Source: Bacillota bacterium
GTDB lineage: Bacteria > Bacillota > Clostridia > Acetivibrionales > DTU013
NCBI GenBank assembly: GCA_023412915.1
Contig: JAEZRE010000020.1
Location: 248,001-312,000, forward strand
Reading direction: 5' to 3'
DNA: 64,000 nt
The position numbers and the translations under genes are program-made. The notes under the pieces were generated by a model. That model had not been told where the DNA came from, did no database searches, and saw only the letters and a list, made by a program, of their open reading frames with translations. Shown here in pieces: positions 7,844-17,173 of this stretch (its first letter is position 1; each line of letters begins with the position of its first letter).

Positions 7844-7866
7844 ATACTAATCATTAATTGATTTAT

Positions 7867-7893
7867 GGAATACCTTGAATAAGGTATTCCTTT
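7867..7893 (+). terminator. Terminator of the permease-thioredoxin unit
   Basis: A perfect 10-bp stem GGAATACCTT/AAGGTATTCC with a GAAT loop and a short T-run. Confidence 0.88.
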
Positions 7894-8019
7894 ATGATAC
7901 TGTATATGAGTAGATGTGCATGTGCGAATATAATGCATTCAAGTTTTTTCACGTTTGCTTTTTATTCGGAATATTATATGAGCGTATGAGTATATAGTAA
8001 TACGACGGAGGTGATGTGG

Positions 8020-8370
8020 TTGGTTGATATTTTTAAAGCATTAGCCGAAGAGAGCAGACTAAGAATACTATCGATCCTTTTTAATGAAGAAATGTGTGTG
8101 TGCGAAATTGAAGAATGCTTGAAAATGACGCAATCCAATGTTTCGCGGCACCTGACAGCACTTAAGAACTGCGGAATACTTGACTGTAACAAGCATGCCC
8201 AATGGGTATACTTTAAAATCAGTGACAAGTTTAAGGAAGAAAATGAAAACTTGTGGCTTTATTTATGCCAGAAGCTAAAGGAATCACCGAATTATAAGAT
8301 TGATTTGGATGCATACAGGGAATGCAAAAGTAGGGACCTGTGCAATGATAAGACTCTGCGTTTGAAATAG
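8020..8370 (+). CDS. arsR: ArsR-family metalloregulator of the acr3 operon, about 116 aa
   Basis: Winged-helix repressor with the As(III) motif EMCVCEI and recognition segment TQSNVSRHLTALKNCGIL, plus two more cysteines near the C-terminus (ECKSRDLC). The start is uncertain: GGAGGTG at 8007-8013 best serves TTG 8020; GTG 8011 and ATG 8014 overlap it. It leads the acr3-arsD-arsA operon and probably represses it. AT-rich direct repeats of ATGAG lie just upstream, possibly the operator. Confidence 0.9.
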   Translation: MVDIFKALAEESRLRILSILFNEEMCVCEIEECLKMTQSNVSRHLTALKNCGILDCNKHAQWVYFKISDKFKEENENLWLYLCQKLKESPNYKIDLDAYRECKSRDLCNDKTLRLK

Positions 8371-8414
8371 TAAAACTTTTTGGGTGAAATATAAGGCTGT
8401 AAAGGAGAGTTTTT

Positions 8415-9497
8415 ATGGATGGGAAGAAGACGTCCGAAATAGGTTTTTTTCAAAAATATCTTACGGTATGGGTAATACTTTGCATGATTGCGGGTGTTCT
8501 TGTGGGCAAGTTTTTGCCAGGGGTTCCGACCTTTCTGAATCAGTTTGAATATGCCAAAGTATCTGTACCGACAGCCATTTTAATTTGGGTTATGATATAC
8601 CCGATGATGATGAAGGTGGATTTTCAGAGTATCAAGAATGTAGGCAGAAACCCAAAAGGCCTATTTGTGACCTGGGTGGCCAACTGGTTGATCAAACCGT
8701 TTACAATGTTTGCTATAGCATCATTTTTCCTTTATACGGTTTTCAGCAATTTTATTGCTCCGGATCTTGCAAAGAACTACCTTGCAGGTGCCGTCCTTCT
8801 TGGTGCTGCTCCCTGTACAGCCATGGTGTTTGTCTGGAGCACTTTGACCAAAGGTAATCCAGCCTATACAGTTGTTCAGGTAGCAACAAACGACTTGATC
8901 ATTCTGATCGTTTTTGTTCCTATTGTCAAATTCCTTTTAGGAATCAGCAAAGTATCGGTTCCCTGGGATACATTGGTATTATCAGTAGTGTTGTTTGTCG
9001 TAATACCGCTTGGTGGTGGTATACTAACCAGGATGCTGGTGATCAGAAATAGAGGATTGGAGTACTTTGAAAAAAAGTTTCTCCCCAAATTCGATAATGC
9101 CACGATCACAGGCTTGCTGCTTACGCTGATCCTGCTGTTCGCGTTCCAGGGAGAGGTTTTCCTCAATAATCCGCTGCATATAATACTTATAGCGATACCG
9201 CTTACAATACAAACCTTCTTCATATTCTTTATTTCATATTTACCCTGTAAATGGCTGAAGTTGCCTCACGATATCGCAGCCCCGGCTGGAATGATCGGCG
9301 CGTCTAATTTTTTCGAACTCTCGGTTGCGGTAGCCATAGCATTATTCGGCACGACTTCGCCTGCTGCATTGGCTACAACAGTCGGCGTTTTGACTGAAGT
9401 ACCGGTCATGCTGATTCTTGTTAAAATCGCAAACAGCACTAAACAATGGTTCCCACAGGTTGTATCAAACAATAATTCAAAGGAGATGTCTTTGTGA
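8415..9497 (+). CDS. acr3: Acr3 arsenite efflux transporter, 360 aa
   Basis: Ten hydrophobic helices and the Acr3 hallmark segments: IYPMMMKVDF, the conserved helix-4 cysteine in GAAPCTAMVFVWS, and the helix-9 glutamate in GVLTEVPVML. Acr3 exports As(III) across the membrane, alone or energised by ArsA. Ribosome site AAAGGAG before ATG 8415. Its end overlaps the arsD start by 4 nt. Confidence 0.96.
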   Translation: MDGKKTSEIGFFQKYLTVWVILCMIAGVLVGKFLPGVPTFLNQFEYAKVSVPTAILIWVMIYPMMMKVDFQSIKNVGRNPKGLFVTWVANWLIKPFTMFAIASFFLYTVFSNFIAPDLAKNYLAGAVLLGAAPCTAMVFVWSTLTKGNPAYTVVQVATNDLIILIVFVPIVKFLLGISKVSVPWDTLVLSVVLFVVIPLGGGILTRMLVIRNRGLEYFEKKFLPKFDNATITGLLLTLILLFAFQGEVFLNNPLHIILIAIPLTIQTFFIFFISYLPCKWLKLPHDIAAPAGMIGASNFFELSVAVAIALFGTTSPAALATTVGVLTEVPVMLILVKIANSTKQWFPQVVSNNNSKEMSL

Positions 9498-9886
9498 AAG
9501 CAATGAGTATTTACGAACCTGCAATGTGCTGCTCCACAGGCCTTTGCGGAGTTAGTGTCGATCCTGAACTTCTCAGGGTATCGACTGTTCTTAACACATT
9601 AAAGAAAAACGGAATAGACGTTCAAAGATATAATCTTACAAATTCTCCGCAGGAGTTTGTAAAAAGCAAGACAGTGAATGACTTTATTAATGAGAATGGT
9701 GTAGATGGGCTACCCGTTATTGTATTGGACGGAGATATCGTATTGTTCCGCCGATACCCAACCAATGAGGAATTTATTAAGCTTTTGGGTATTCAGGGAG
9801 ATATGCTGGGTGAACAAAAGAAAGTTGTAAAATTAGCACCCAGGAAATCAGGCGGGTGTGGTTGCTCAGGCGGAAGTTGCTGTTAG
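9494..9886 (+). CDS. arsD: ArsD arsenite metallochaperone, 130 aa
   Basis: The conserved triad is present at C12, C13 and C18 (PAMCCSTGLCG). ArsD hands As(III) to ArsA. A second Cys cluster forms the C-terminus (GCGCSGGSCC), as in some ArsD proteins. The GTG start at 9494 overlaps the acr3 stop and has AAGGAG 9 nt upstream. Confidence 0.96.
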   Translation: MKAMSIYEPAMCCSTGLCGVSVDPELLRVSTVLNTLKKNGIDVQRYNLTNSPQEFVKSKTVNDFINENGVDGLPVIVLDGDIVLFRRYPTNEEFIKLLGIQGDMLGEQKKVVKLAPRKSGGCGCSGGSCC

Positions 9887-9910
9887 CAGCCCGCCTTTAC
9901 GGAGGAAGCG

Positions 9911-11653
9911 ATGGATATTTTTGATCCAATGAAGATAAAACTGACAAAATATTTGTTTTATACAGGCAAAGGCGGCGTTGGAAAAACCTCTGCTGCATGC
10001 GCTACAGCTGTGACACTTGCCGACAGCGGGAAAAGTGTTTTATTAATAAGCACAGATCCAGCTTCCAATCTGCAGGACGTATTCAATACCGTATTGAGTA
10101 ATAAGGGTGTTTCAATTAATGAAGTACCTAACCTGATCGTAGCTAATCTCGATCCAATACAGGCCGCAGCTGAATACAGGGAAAATGTTGTTGCTCCCTA
10201 TAGAGGGAAACTACCCGATGCGGTTATCAAAAACATGGAGGAACAGCTTTCAGGGTCGTGTACTGTTGAAATCGCTGCTTTCAATGAATTCTCAAAATTT
10301 ATTACAGACGATGGCATACAGAATGAATACGATTATATCATTTTTGATACCGCACCTACCGGTCATACCTTAAGAATGCTGCAGCTGCCTTCGGCATGGA
10401 GCAATTTTATCAGTGAAAACACCCATGGCGCATCCTGCTTAGGCCAGCTATCAGGTCTGGAGGGCAAAAAAGAAGTCTACAAAAAGGCGGTGGAGACTCT
10501 GGCTGATGGATCTTTAACCACGTTGATACTGGTTTCACGTCCTGAGTCGACGCCGCTTTTTGAAGCAGAAAGAGCATCCGGAGAGCTTTCTGAATTGGGA
10601 GTAAATAATCAGATCATGGTGATAAACGGAGTATTGACTTCATATGACGATAGCATCTCTGAAAGCCTTAATAGAAAACAACAGAAGGCTTTGGCTGAAT
10701 TACCGAGGGGTTTGGCTAATATAGCAACATATATGATTCCGCTAAGAGCCTATAATATCACTGGTATCGATAACATAAGGGCACTGCTTTCCAGGGATAA
10801 TCTGATTATTAGTGATGAACAAGTTCAAGCTCAGGTAATTCCTGATTTAAATGATATCATAGAAGATTTGTATAAGAACAATAAAAAAGTGATATTTACA
10901 ATGGGCAAAGGCGGTGTTGGAAAAACAACGATGGCTGCAGCCATCGCAATGGGCTTATCTGCTAAAGGAAAAAAGGTGCATCTGACTACGACAGATCCTG
11001 CCGCGCATTTGAAATATGTTTTAGAAGATGGCTGCGGAATAACCATGAGCTATATAGATGAGCGCGCAGAACTGGAAAAGTATAGGGAAGAAGTACTTGC
11101 AAAAGCAAGGGAAACCATGTCTGATGACGATATCGCTTATATAGAGGAAGATCTTCGATCTCCCTGCACACAGGAAATTGCAGTGTTTCGGGCATTTGCA
11201 GAGGTGGTGGAGAACGCCGAGGACCAAGTCGTCGTTATTGATACAGCACCGACAGGACACACCTTACTGCTGCTTGAATCTACCCAAAGCTACAACAGGG
11301 AAATCAAACGCTCACAGGGTGACGTACCTGAGTCCGCGAAAAAACTGTTGCCCAGACTTCGAAATGCCGCTGAGACGGAGGTAATTATCGTTACTCTTGC
11401 GGAAGATACGCCTGTGTATGAGGCAATGCGCCTTGAAGATGATTTGAAGAGAGCCGGGATCCCGTCAAAATGGTGGGTGATCAATTCTTCACTTTATAAG
11501 ACTGGTACAACAAATAAATTGCTTTCTGCTAAAGCAAGTAATGAAATAAAATGGATAAACGTGATAGATAGACATACGGATGGCAAGTTTGCTTTAATTC
11601 CATGGTATGCGTATGAAATGAAGGGTAACGTGCTAAAAGATTTATTAATTTAG
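9911..11653 (+). CDS. arsA: ArsA arsenite-stimulated ATPase, 580 aa
   Basis: Two tandem halves, each with a deviant Walker A motif: GKGGVGKTS at 19-27 and GKGGVGKTT at 332-340. Each half also has the DTAPTGHT signature. The three cysteines that bind As(III) in characterised ArsA are in place: C117 (LSGSCTVEI), C176 (HGASCLGQL) and C419 (RSPCTQEI). Full length. It should dock on Acr3 and drive export, fed by ArsD. GGAGG precedes ATG 9911. Confidence 0.97.
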   Translation: MDIFDPMKIKLTKYLFYTGKGGVGKTSAACATAVTLADSGKSVLLISTDPASNLQDVFNTVLSNKGVSINEVPNLIVANLDPIQAAAEYRENVVAPYRGKLPDAVIKNMEEQLSGSCTVEIAAFNEFSKFITDDGIQNEYDYIIFDTAPTGHTLRMLQLPSAWSNFISENTHGASCLGQLSGLEGKKEVYKKAVETLADGSLTTLILVSRPESTPLFEAERASGELSELGVNNQIMVINGVLTSYDDSISESLNRKQQKALAELPRGLANIATYMIPLRAYNITGIDNIRALLSRDNLIISDEQVQAQVIPDLNDIIEDLYKNNKKVIFTMGKGGVGKTTMAAAIAMGLSAKGKKVHLTTTDPAAHLKYVLEDGCGITMSYIDERAELEKYREEVLAKARETMSDDDIAYIEEDLRSPCTQEIAVFRAFAEVVENAEDQVVVIDTAPTGHTLLLLESTQSYNREIKRSQGDVPESAKKLLPRLRNAAETEVIIVTLAEDTPVYEAMRLEDDLKRAGIPSKWWVINSSLYKTGTTNKLLSAKASNEIKWINVIDRHTDGKFALIPWYAYEMKGNVLKDLLI

Positions 11654-11695
11654 CATTTTAATAAAATCTAATTTAAAATGTTGGAGGTAGTTTAA

Positions 11696-11971
11696 ATGAA
11701 AATCACCGATGATGCTAAAAAACTTATTGAAGATGCACTTGTTTCGAATGATTGCGATTGTATGAGAGTAACCTTGGAGAAATCATGCTGCGGAACATCT
11801 CTGAGCTTTTCGCTTGAAAAATCTGATCCTGGAGCAAAACCTGTATCAATTAATGGTATTAATGTAATGATGGATGAACAAGCTCAGACCAGAGCGGAAA
11901 ATATATTACTGGACGTAGAAGATGGTGATCTTGTAATAAAAGGCGATGAGAATTCATCTTGTTGTTGTTAA
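11696..11971 (+). CDS. HesB/IscA-like protein of the CC/Se type, 91 aa
   Basis: The N-terminus (MKITDDAKKLIEDAL) and the strand pattern match the HesB/IscA fold. C20, C22 and an adjacent pair C31-C32 are followed by a terminal CCC. Homologues of this small family in some Clostridia carry selenocysteine at a CC site. Here all positions are cysteine. GGAGG upstream of ATG 11696, 42 nt after arsA. It is probably the last gene of the ars operon; a metalloid-binding role is inferred. Confidence 0.75.
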   Translation: MKITDDAKKLIEDALVSNDCDCMRVTLEKSCCGTSLSFSLEKSDPGAKPVSINGINVMMDEQAQTRAENILLDVEDGDLVIKGDENSSCCC

Positions 11972-12157
11972 AGCAGTTTTCGGTATGGTTCAGACCAGGC
12001 TTTTGCAGCAGTTATCGGCCCTCTGATAGAGGTTATTTTATATAATGCGAGTTAAGGGATAAGACATATTCTCTCTTTTTCGCAAGTAAAATCAAGTTAT
12101 TCGATTTCCATTGCTCTATAATGACTATAGGGTGGCTGAAATGAGGTGCGCAGACTG

Positions 12158-13126
12158 ATGTACGAGTGGCACAAGCAAATCCAAATAATCGTTGATGAAA
12201 TTGACGAATGTATTAAACATCGTGACGATGAAGCCCTAACACTACGGTTTCTTTCTCGCAAGTTGGGTTATTCCGAATTTCATACTACGAGGAAGTTCAA
12301 GGAAATATCGGGTATGCAGTTTAGGGATTATCTGCGGCTTAGAAAGTTAACCTTTGCGTTGAAAGAGGTGCGAGATAGCGAAAGAGGCATTTTGGACATT
12401 GCTCTGGACTATGGCTTTTCATCACATGAAGCCTTTTCGCGGGCTTTCAAGGTAACCTACGGTATCGTTCCAAGCGATTACCGCAAAAAGCCTGTACCTA
12501 TCGTTCTTCGTACAAAAATAAGCCCATTCGACCGCTACTTTTTCGGATTTGGAGAGATTGGTATGATAAAATCCGCGGATGATGTTAAAATTTATTTTGT
12601 AACCATTCCCGCACACAAATTTTTGCACATTAAAAATTATGAGAGCAATGGGTATTGGGATTTTTGGCAAAAGCAAAGCCTTATTCCGGGACAGGACTGC
12701 GAAACAATTTGCGGCTTACTCGATAGTATCAAGGGCAAATTGGATGACGACGGCGGGAGCGAATCCAACAGCGGCAGCGGCCAGATTATGGCATACATTA
12801 ATGACCCGGACGGCAGACTCTGCGATTGGGGTATTCCACGTACAGAATGTTATGGTGTACGTCTTCCTCTTGATTATAAAGACGAAGTACCACCACAAAT
12901 GCTTATGATTGACGTTCCCGAAGCCGAGTATATTGTTTTTGAACATGGGCCATTCGATTATGAGCAGGAAAATCGTAGTGTGGAGGAAAAGGTGGAAAAG
13001 GCAATGGCAACTTTTGATTTTGCAGGCACCGGTTACTGCTTTGATACTTCACCCGGCAGAATAATATACTTTTATCATAATCCGGAGCGGTATTTTAAGT
13101 ATATCAGACCAGTGCGGAAATCATAA
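12158..13126 (+). CDS. AraC-family regulator with GyrI-like effector domain, 322 aa
   Basis: An N-terminal pair of helix-turn-helix motifs (about residues 1-105; LDIALDYGFSSHEAFSRAFK) is followed by a GyrI/BmrR-type small-molecule-binding domain. This is the layout of Rob-like regulators. ATG 12158 is 9 nt from GAGGTG; GTG 12146 overlaps that site. It is not clearly part of the ars operon and ends at a shared bidirectional terminator. Inducer unknown. Confidence 0.85.
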   Translation: MYEWHKQIQIIVDEIDECIKHRDDEALTLRFLSRKLGYSEFHTTRKFKEISGMQFRDYLRLRKLTFALKEVRDSERGILDIALDYGFSSHEAFSRAFKVTYGIVPSDYRKKPVPIVLRTKISPFDRYFFGFGEIGMIKSADDVKIYFVTIPAHKFLHIKNYESNGYWDFWQKQSLIPGQDCETICGLLDSIKGKLDDDGGSESNSGSGQIMAYINDPDGRLCDWGIPRTECYGVRLPLDYKDEVPPQMLMIDVPEAEYIVFEHGPFDYEQENRSVEEKVEKAMATFDFAGTGYCFDTSPGRIIYFYHNPERYFKYIRPVRKS

Positions 13127-13133
13127 TAAATAA

Positions 13134-13163
13134 AAAGCACCTGTCCAATGCGACAGGTGCTTT
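13134..13163. terminator. Bidirectional terminator between convergent genes
   Basis: AAAGCACCTGTC pairs perfectly with GACAGGTGCTTT around a 6-nt loop, with A and T runs on either side, serving both the AraC gene and the P-type ATPase gene. Confidence 0.88.
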
Positions 13164-13181
13164 ACTCATCGTTGATTAAAG

Positions 13182-15287
13182 CTACTTTGCCTTCATAACC
13201 CTCATAGCATTGAGTACAGCAATAATAGTGACCCCAACATCCGCAAAAACTGCCTCCCATATGGTTGCGACGCCGCCGGCGCCCAAGAGGAGTACGATGA
13301 CCTTGATCGACATTGCAAATACGATGTTCTGCCAAACGATGCCGCGCGTTCTTTTTGCTATTTTAACAGCGCTGACTAGTTTTGACGGCTCATCGGTCAT
13401 CAACACTACGTCTGCAGCCTCGATTGCGGCGTCCGAGCCTGCGCCGCCCATCGCTATCCCGATGTCGGCTCGCGCAAGTACGGGAGCGTCATTTATTCCG
13501 TCACCCACAAAAGCAAGTTTTCCTTTTGAAGGTTTTTGTCTGTTCAACATTTCCAGCTTCTCAACCTTTTGATCAGGTAGTAGTTCTGCATAGACTTCAC
13601 CCAGTCCAAGGTCCCGGGCGACCCTTTCAGCTGCTGCTTTGCTGTCGCCGGTCAGCATGACGAGCTTCCTCACGCCTGTTTCCTTAAGCGCCTGTATTGC
13701 AATTCTACTGTCATCCTTGACCTCGTCGGATATGACGATATTGCCGGCGTATTTGCCATCTACGGCGACATGAACCACCGTACCCGCTTCTTCGGTATTT
13801 TCACAATCCATATCTTCTTTTTCCATAAGCTTTATATTGCCTGCAAGGACGAGCTTGCCATCCACTTTTACTTTTATGCCATGTCCCGGGATTTCTTCGT
13901 AATCCGAGAGCTTGTTTTTGTCGATCGACCGGCCGTAAGCATTGACAATGGATAGGGCTATGGGGTGATTGGAATAGCTTTCTGCATATGCGGCGTATTC
14001 CAACAGGTCAATACCCGATGCGTTGCCCATACTGTTCACTTTTGTAACTTTAAACACGCCTTTAGTCAAGGTTCCGGTCTTATCGAAGACTATCGTATCC
14101 AGATTGTTCATGGCCTCCAGATAATTGCTGCCTTTCACGAGTATACCGTTTTTGGACGCTCCTCCAATACCCCCGAAGAAACTCAGCGGAATGGATATAA
14201 CCAAGGCGCAGGGGCAGGATACTACCAGGAATACCAAAGCTCTGCCGAACCAATCGACAAAGGCTGCGCCGGGTACAACCAAAGGCGGTATCACCGCTAA
14301 TGCGGCGGCAGTGAACACTACAACCGGTGTATAATAGCGTGCGAATTTAGTTATAAAATTTTCTGTCGGGGCTTTTTTAGCTGCGGCGTTCTGTACCAGG
14401 TACAGAATTTTCGAAACAGTGGACTCGCCGAATTTCCTTGTGACTTTTATTGACAGAAGCCCATTTTTGTTAACTGAGCCGGATAGCACTTCATTTCCTT
14501 CGGTAACTTCCCTTGGCACGGATTCTCCAGTCAATGCGGAATTATCGAGCATTGACCTGCCTTCCGTTACTATTCCGTCAAGCGGGATCTTTTCACCGGG
14601 CTTAACGACAATGATATCGCCTGCGGCGACTTCTCCGGGTGATACCTTCATTATCCCTTCGCCGGTCTTCAGGTTCGCATAGTCAGGGCGAATATCCATC
14701 AATGCTGCGATTGACTTCCTTGAGCGGCTTACGGCAATACTCTGGAAGAATTCGCCTACCTGGTAGAAAAGCATGACCGCTACACCTTCGGGAAACTCGC
14801 CTATCGCGAAGGCGCCGATGGTGGCAATACTCATCAGGAAGTTTTCATCAAACACCCGGCCTTTTGCAATATTTTTTGCGGCCTTCAATATCACTTCCGC
14901 ACCGGCCAGTATATAGCCGGCCAGGTACAGTATGAAGCCGGTCCAAAACGGAAACTCGAACAGCAGCGTCGTAAGGAACAATGCCGCGCTTACGCTCAAC
15001 TGCAATATTTTTAGTCTGCTCTTATTTGAAACGTTCTTTTCCTCTTTCCGGTTTTCGTCAATTATTACCTTGACGGACACACCGGGCTCCAGACTTTTTA
15101 TTATTTTATTGGCACTTGCTATGATATCGTTTATGCTCTCGTCATATCGCGCTTCTATAAAAAGTGTCCTTGTTGCAAAATTCATGGAAGCTGAAGAAAC
15201 GCCGCTGATTTTATCTACGCCTGCTTCGATTTTTGCCGCGCAGTTTGCACAATCCAGACCTTCGAGTAGTAGTTCCCGCCTTACCAT
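13182..15287 (-). CDS. Heavy-metal P1B-type ATPase (Zn/Cd/Pb exporter class), 701 aa
   Basis: One N-terminal HMA domain with GLDCANC (C13, C16); transmembrane helices; the TGES actuator loop; the metal-site motif CPC (VSCPCALVIS); the phosphorylation site DKTGTLT; the SNHPIA nucleotide-binding motif; and GDGINDAP. CPC with this helix pattern places it in the Zn2+/Cd2+/Pb2+ export subclass. The start is ATG 15287, 8 nt after AAGGGG, and not the longer upstream ATGs. A palindrome at 15382-15399 probably binds an ArsR/SmtB-type repressor, but none is encoded next to it. Confidence 0.93.
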   Translation of the reverse strand: MVRRELLLEGLDCANCAAKIEAGVDKISGVSSASMNFATRTLFIEARYDESINDIIASANKIIKSLEPGVSVKVIIDENRKEEKNVSNKSRLKILQLSVSAALFLTTLLFEFPFWTGFILYLAGYILAGAEVILKAAKNIAKGRVFDENFLMSIATIGAFAIGEFPEGVAVMLFYQVGEFFQSIAVSRSRKSIAALMDIRPDYANLKTGEGIMKVSPGEVAAGDIIVVKPGEKIPLDGIVTEGRSMLDNSALTGESVPREVTEGNEVLSGSVNKNGLLSIKVTRKFGESTVSKILYLVQNAAAKKAPTENFITKFARYYTPVVVFTAAALAVIPPLVVPGAAFVDWFGRALVFLVVSCPCALVISIPLSFFGGIGGASKNGILVKGSNYLEAMNNLDTIVFDKTGTLTKGVFKVTKVNSMGNASGIDLLEYAAYAESYSNHPIALSIVNAYGRSIDKNKLSDYEEIPGHGIKVKVDGKLVLAGNIKLMEKEDMDCENTEEAGTVVHVAVDGKYAGNIVISDEVKDDSRIAIQALKETGVRKLVMLTGDSKAAAERVARDLGLGEVYAELLPDQKVEKLEMLNRQKPSKGKLAFVGDGINDAPVLARADIGIAMGGAGSDAAIEAADVVLMTDEPSKLVSAVKIAKRTRGIVWQNIVFAMSIKVIVLLLGAGGVATIWEAVFADVGVTIIAVLNAMRVMKAK

Positions 15288-15381
15288 AATTTTGTCCCCT
15301 TTTAGATGCAATTGAACATTTGAGTAACTGTTCATATGTTGCTTTTTATTATATGTCATGTAAAACAGATGTGTCAATATA

Positions 15382-15399
15382 TATGAATGGATATTCATA
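15382..15399. promoter_or_regulatory. Palindromic operator upstream of the P-type ATPase
   Basis: TATGAAT and ATTCATA are exact reverse complements 4 nt apart, about 95 nt upstream of the ATPase start. The pattern resembles ArsR/SmtB/CadC operators. Which regulator binds is unknown. Confidence 0.6.
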
Positions 15400-15530
15400 C
15401 GTTGCCCGCAAGTACCTGTGGACGTTGAAGAAACATGCCCGAAAAGCTAAAAATTACATCCTTTTTCACTGATTAATATCACCTCTATAGCGCATGTTAT
15501 ATAGAGTTTAAATAATAAGGAGGTGTTTAT

Positions 15531-15713
15531 ATGACAGATGCGTGGAAGAAACAGGTCGGGCAGCAGCTTCAGGTGGCAAACCAGCAGATAACTCTTTGCC
15601 AGCAGAGAATACAGAAGGATAAGGATTGTCCTGATGAGCAGCTTTTTTTGCAGAATGCGTTAGGAGCCGTAGCGAAGGCGTGGGAGATAATTGAAACCGA
15701 TAATACCCATTGA
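15531..15713 (+). CDS. Small hypothetical protein, 60 aa
   Basis: A strong AAGGAGG site precedes ATG 15531. The protein is soluble, Gln-rich and probably helical (QQLQVANQQITLCQQRIQ), with two cysteines. I do not recognise a family. It stands alone before a good terminator, which supports a real single-gene transcript. Confidence 0.7.
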   Translation: MTDAWKKQVGQQLQVANQQITLCQQRIQKDKDCPDEQLFLQNALGAVAKAWEIIETDNTH

Positions 15714-15741
15714 TAAGCAAGTAAGCAAGTAATCATAAAAC

Positions 15742-15775
15742 GGGCTTTTGACGGTCTTAGTCAAAAGCTCTTTAT
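15742..15775 (+). terminator. Terminator after the 60-aa gene
   Basis: GGGCTTTTGAC pairs with GTCAAAAGCTC (one wobble), loop of 7, then T-rich sequence. Confidence 0.82.
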
Positions 15776-15848
15776 TTATGGTGTTCGTTTGCAAATGATT
15801 ACATTGAAATATATAATTTATCTAAATTAGTGATGTCGGGGGTATCGT

Positions 15849-16388
15849 ATGACAAAGTCGGAAGTGATACGAATGTTAAGTGAGTATACTCCGGTTGACG
15901 GAAATGAAGTTATTTTCAAGAAACAGATAATAGATTTTATAATCAACAACGAGATTTTCCTTGGAACTCGAAACATTGCCGGGCATCTGACCGGATCGGC
16001 ATGGATCGTCAATTATGACAGGAGCAGGGCATTGCTGACCCATCATAAGGCAATCAACAAATGGCTTCAGCTCGGCGGTCACACCGAAGAGGGCGAGAGC
16101 GTAAAAGCTGCGTCAATCCGGGAAGCGACGGAGGAATCGGGGTTGACTTTGTTGAAATTCCTAAGCGACGGGATATTCGATATAGATGTTCACAGGATAC
16201 CTGCAAAAGGCGAAAAACCTGAGCATTACCATTACGATATAAGATTCATATTCGAAGCCGACGATGAGGAAGAAATAAAAATCAGTCACGAATCGATAGA
16301 TGTCAGGTGGGTGGAACTTGAAACAATCGAATGTTTCAACAACAGCGAATCGATAATGCGTATGAAGCGGAAGACAAAAGGGTATTAA
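15849..16388 (+). CDS. Nudix hydrolase, 179 aa
   Basis: The Nudix box is complete, from GGHTEEGES to REATEESGL (GX5EX7REUXEEXGU). It lies in the middle of the protein after a roughly 75-residue N-terminal extension. Nudix enzymes cleave nucleoside diphosphates linked to another group. The substrate cannot be read from sequence. The ribosome site is weak. Confidence 0.9.
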   Translation: MTKSEVIRMLSEYTPVDGNEVIFKKQIIDFIINNEIFLGTRNIAGHLTGSAWIVNYDRSRALLTHHKAINKWLQLGGHTEEGESVKAASIREATEESGLTLLKFLSDGIFDIDVHRIPAKGEKPEHYHYDIRFIFEADDEEEIKISHESIDVRWVELETIECFNNSESIMRMKRKTKGY

Positions 16389-16463
16389 GTATCGGGTAAT
16401 TTATTGAATTTCATTTTAGAAAAGTTTAACATGTAAGTACGACAAAGGTACAGGAGAATAAAA

Positions 16464-17123
16464 ATGACTGAGAAGATACTGCTTGGATGGAGCGGGGGTA
16501 AGGATAGCTCGATGGCCCTCTATGAGCTGAAGAGACTGGGCAAATATGAGATCGTTTTATTGACTACGGTGACCGAGCAATACGACAGGATAAGCATGCA
16601 CGGGGTAAGGGCGGCTTTGCTCGAGAAGCAGGCGGAATCCCTGGGCTGCCGGCTTGAAAAGGTGTACATATCCCCGGAATGCTCGAATGAAGAATATGAG
16701 AAAAAGATGGAAGATACAATGAGCAAATATAAAGCGATGGGAGTCACGAAAGTGGCTTTCGGCGATCTTTTTCTTGAAGACATAAGAGAATACAGGGAGA
16801 AAAATCTGAAGAAGAGCGGTATGGAGGCCATTTTCCCCATCTGGGGGAGGGATACCGGCAAACTTGCCTTTAATTTCATAGATCTGGGTTTTAAGGCGAT
16901 CCTCACCTGCGTGGATACGAAAGTCCTGGATGGGGATTTCGCGGGCAGATGTTACGATAAGGAATTGCTGGCGGATTTGCCTGCAAGCGTGGACCCCTGC
17001 GGGGAGAACGGGGAATTCCATTCCTTTGTATTCGACGGTCCGATTTTCAGCAAGAAAATCGATTTTACCATAGGCGTTAAGAGCTTGAGGGACGAAAGGT
17101 TCAGCTATTGCGACCTTGTTTAA
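16464..17123 (+). CDS. PP-loop ATP pyrophosphatase, diphthine-ammonia-ligase-like (Dph6/MJ0570 family), 219 aa
   Basis: The PP-loop SGGKDSSMALYEL lies at residues 9-21, and the family segments FGDLFLEDIREYRE and CGENGEFHSFVFDGP follow. The family adenylates a substrate using ATP. Eukaryotic and archaeal members amidate diphthine, but bacteria lack that substrate, so the bacterial role is unknown. AGGAG precedes ATG 16464. Confidence 0.88.
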   Translation: MTEKILLGWSGGKDSSMALYELKRLGKYEIVLLTTVTEQYDRISMHGVRAALLEKQAESLGCRLEKVYISPECSNEEYEKKMEDTMSKYKAMGVTKVAFGDLFLEDIREYREKNLKKSGMEAIFPIWGRDTGKLAFNFIDLGFKAILTCVDTKVLDGDFAGRCYDKELLADLPASVDPCGENGEFHSFVFDGPIFSKKIDFTIGVKSLRDERFSYCDLV

Positions 17124-17173
17124 GCATATGCGTTCGGCGGCCGCTTGCCGGCCAATATTCCTGGGAGGTAGTT

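Noticed and set aside
11972..12157. Selenocysteine insertion at the HesB-like gene end
   Set aside because: The C-terminal codons are all Cys followed by TAA; there is no in-frame TGA to recode.
14125..14682. Long plus-strand frames opposite the P-type ATPase and opposite other minus-strand genes
   Set aside because: Antisense shadows of well-supported genes, without start signals.
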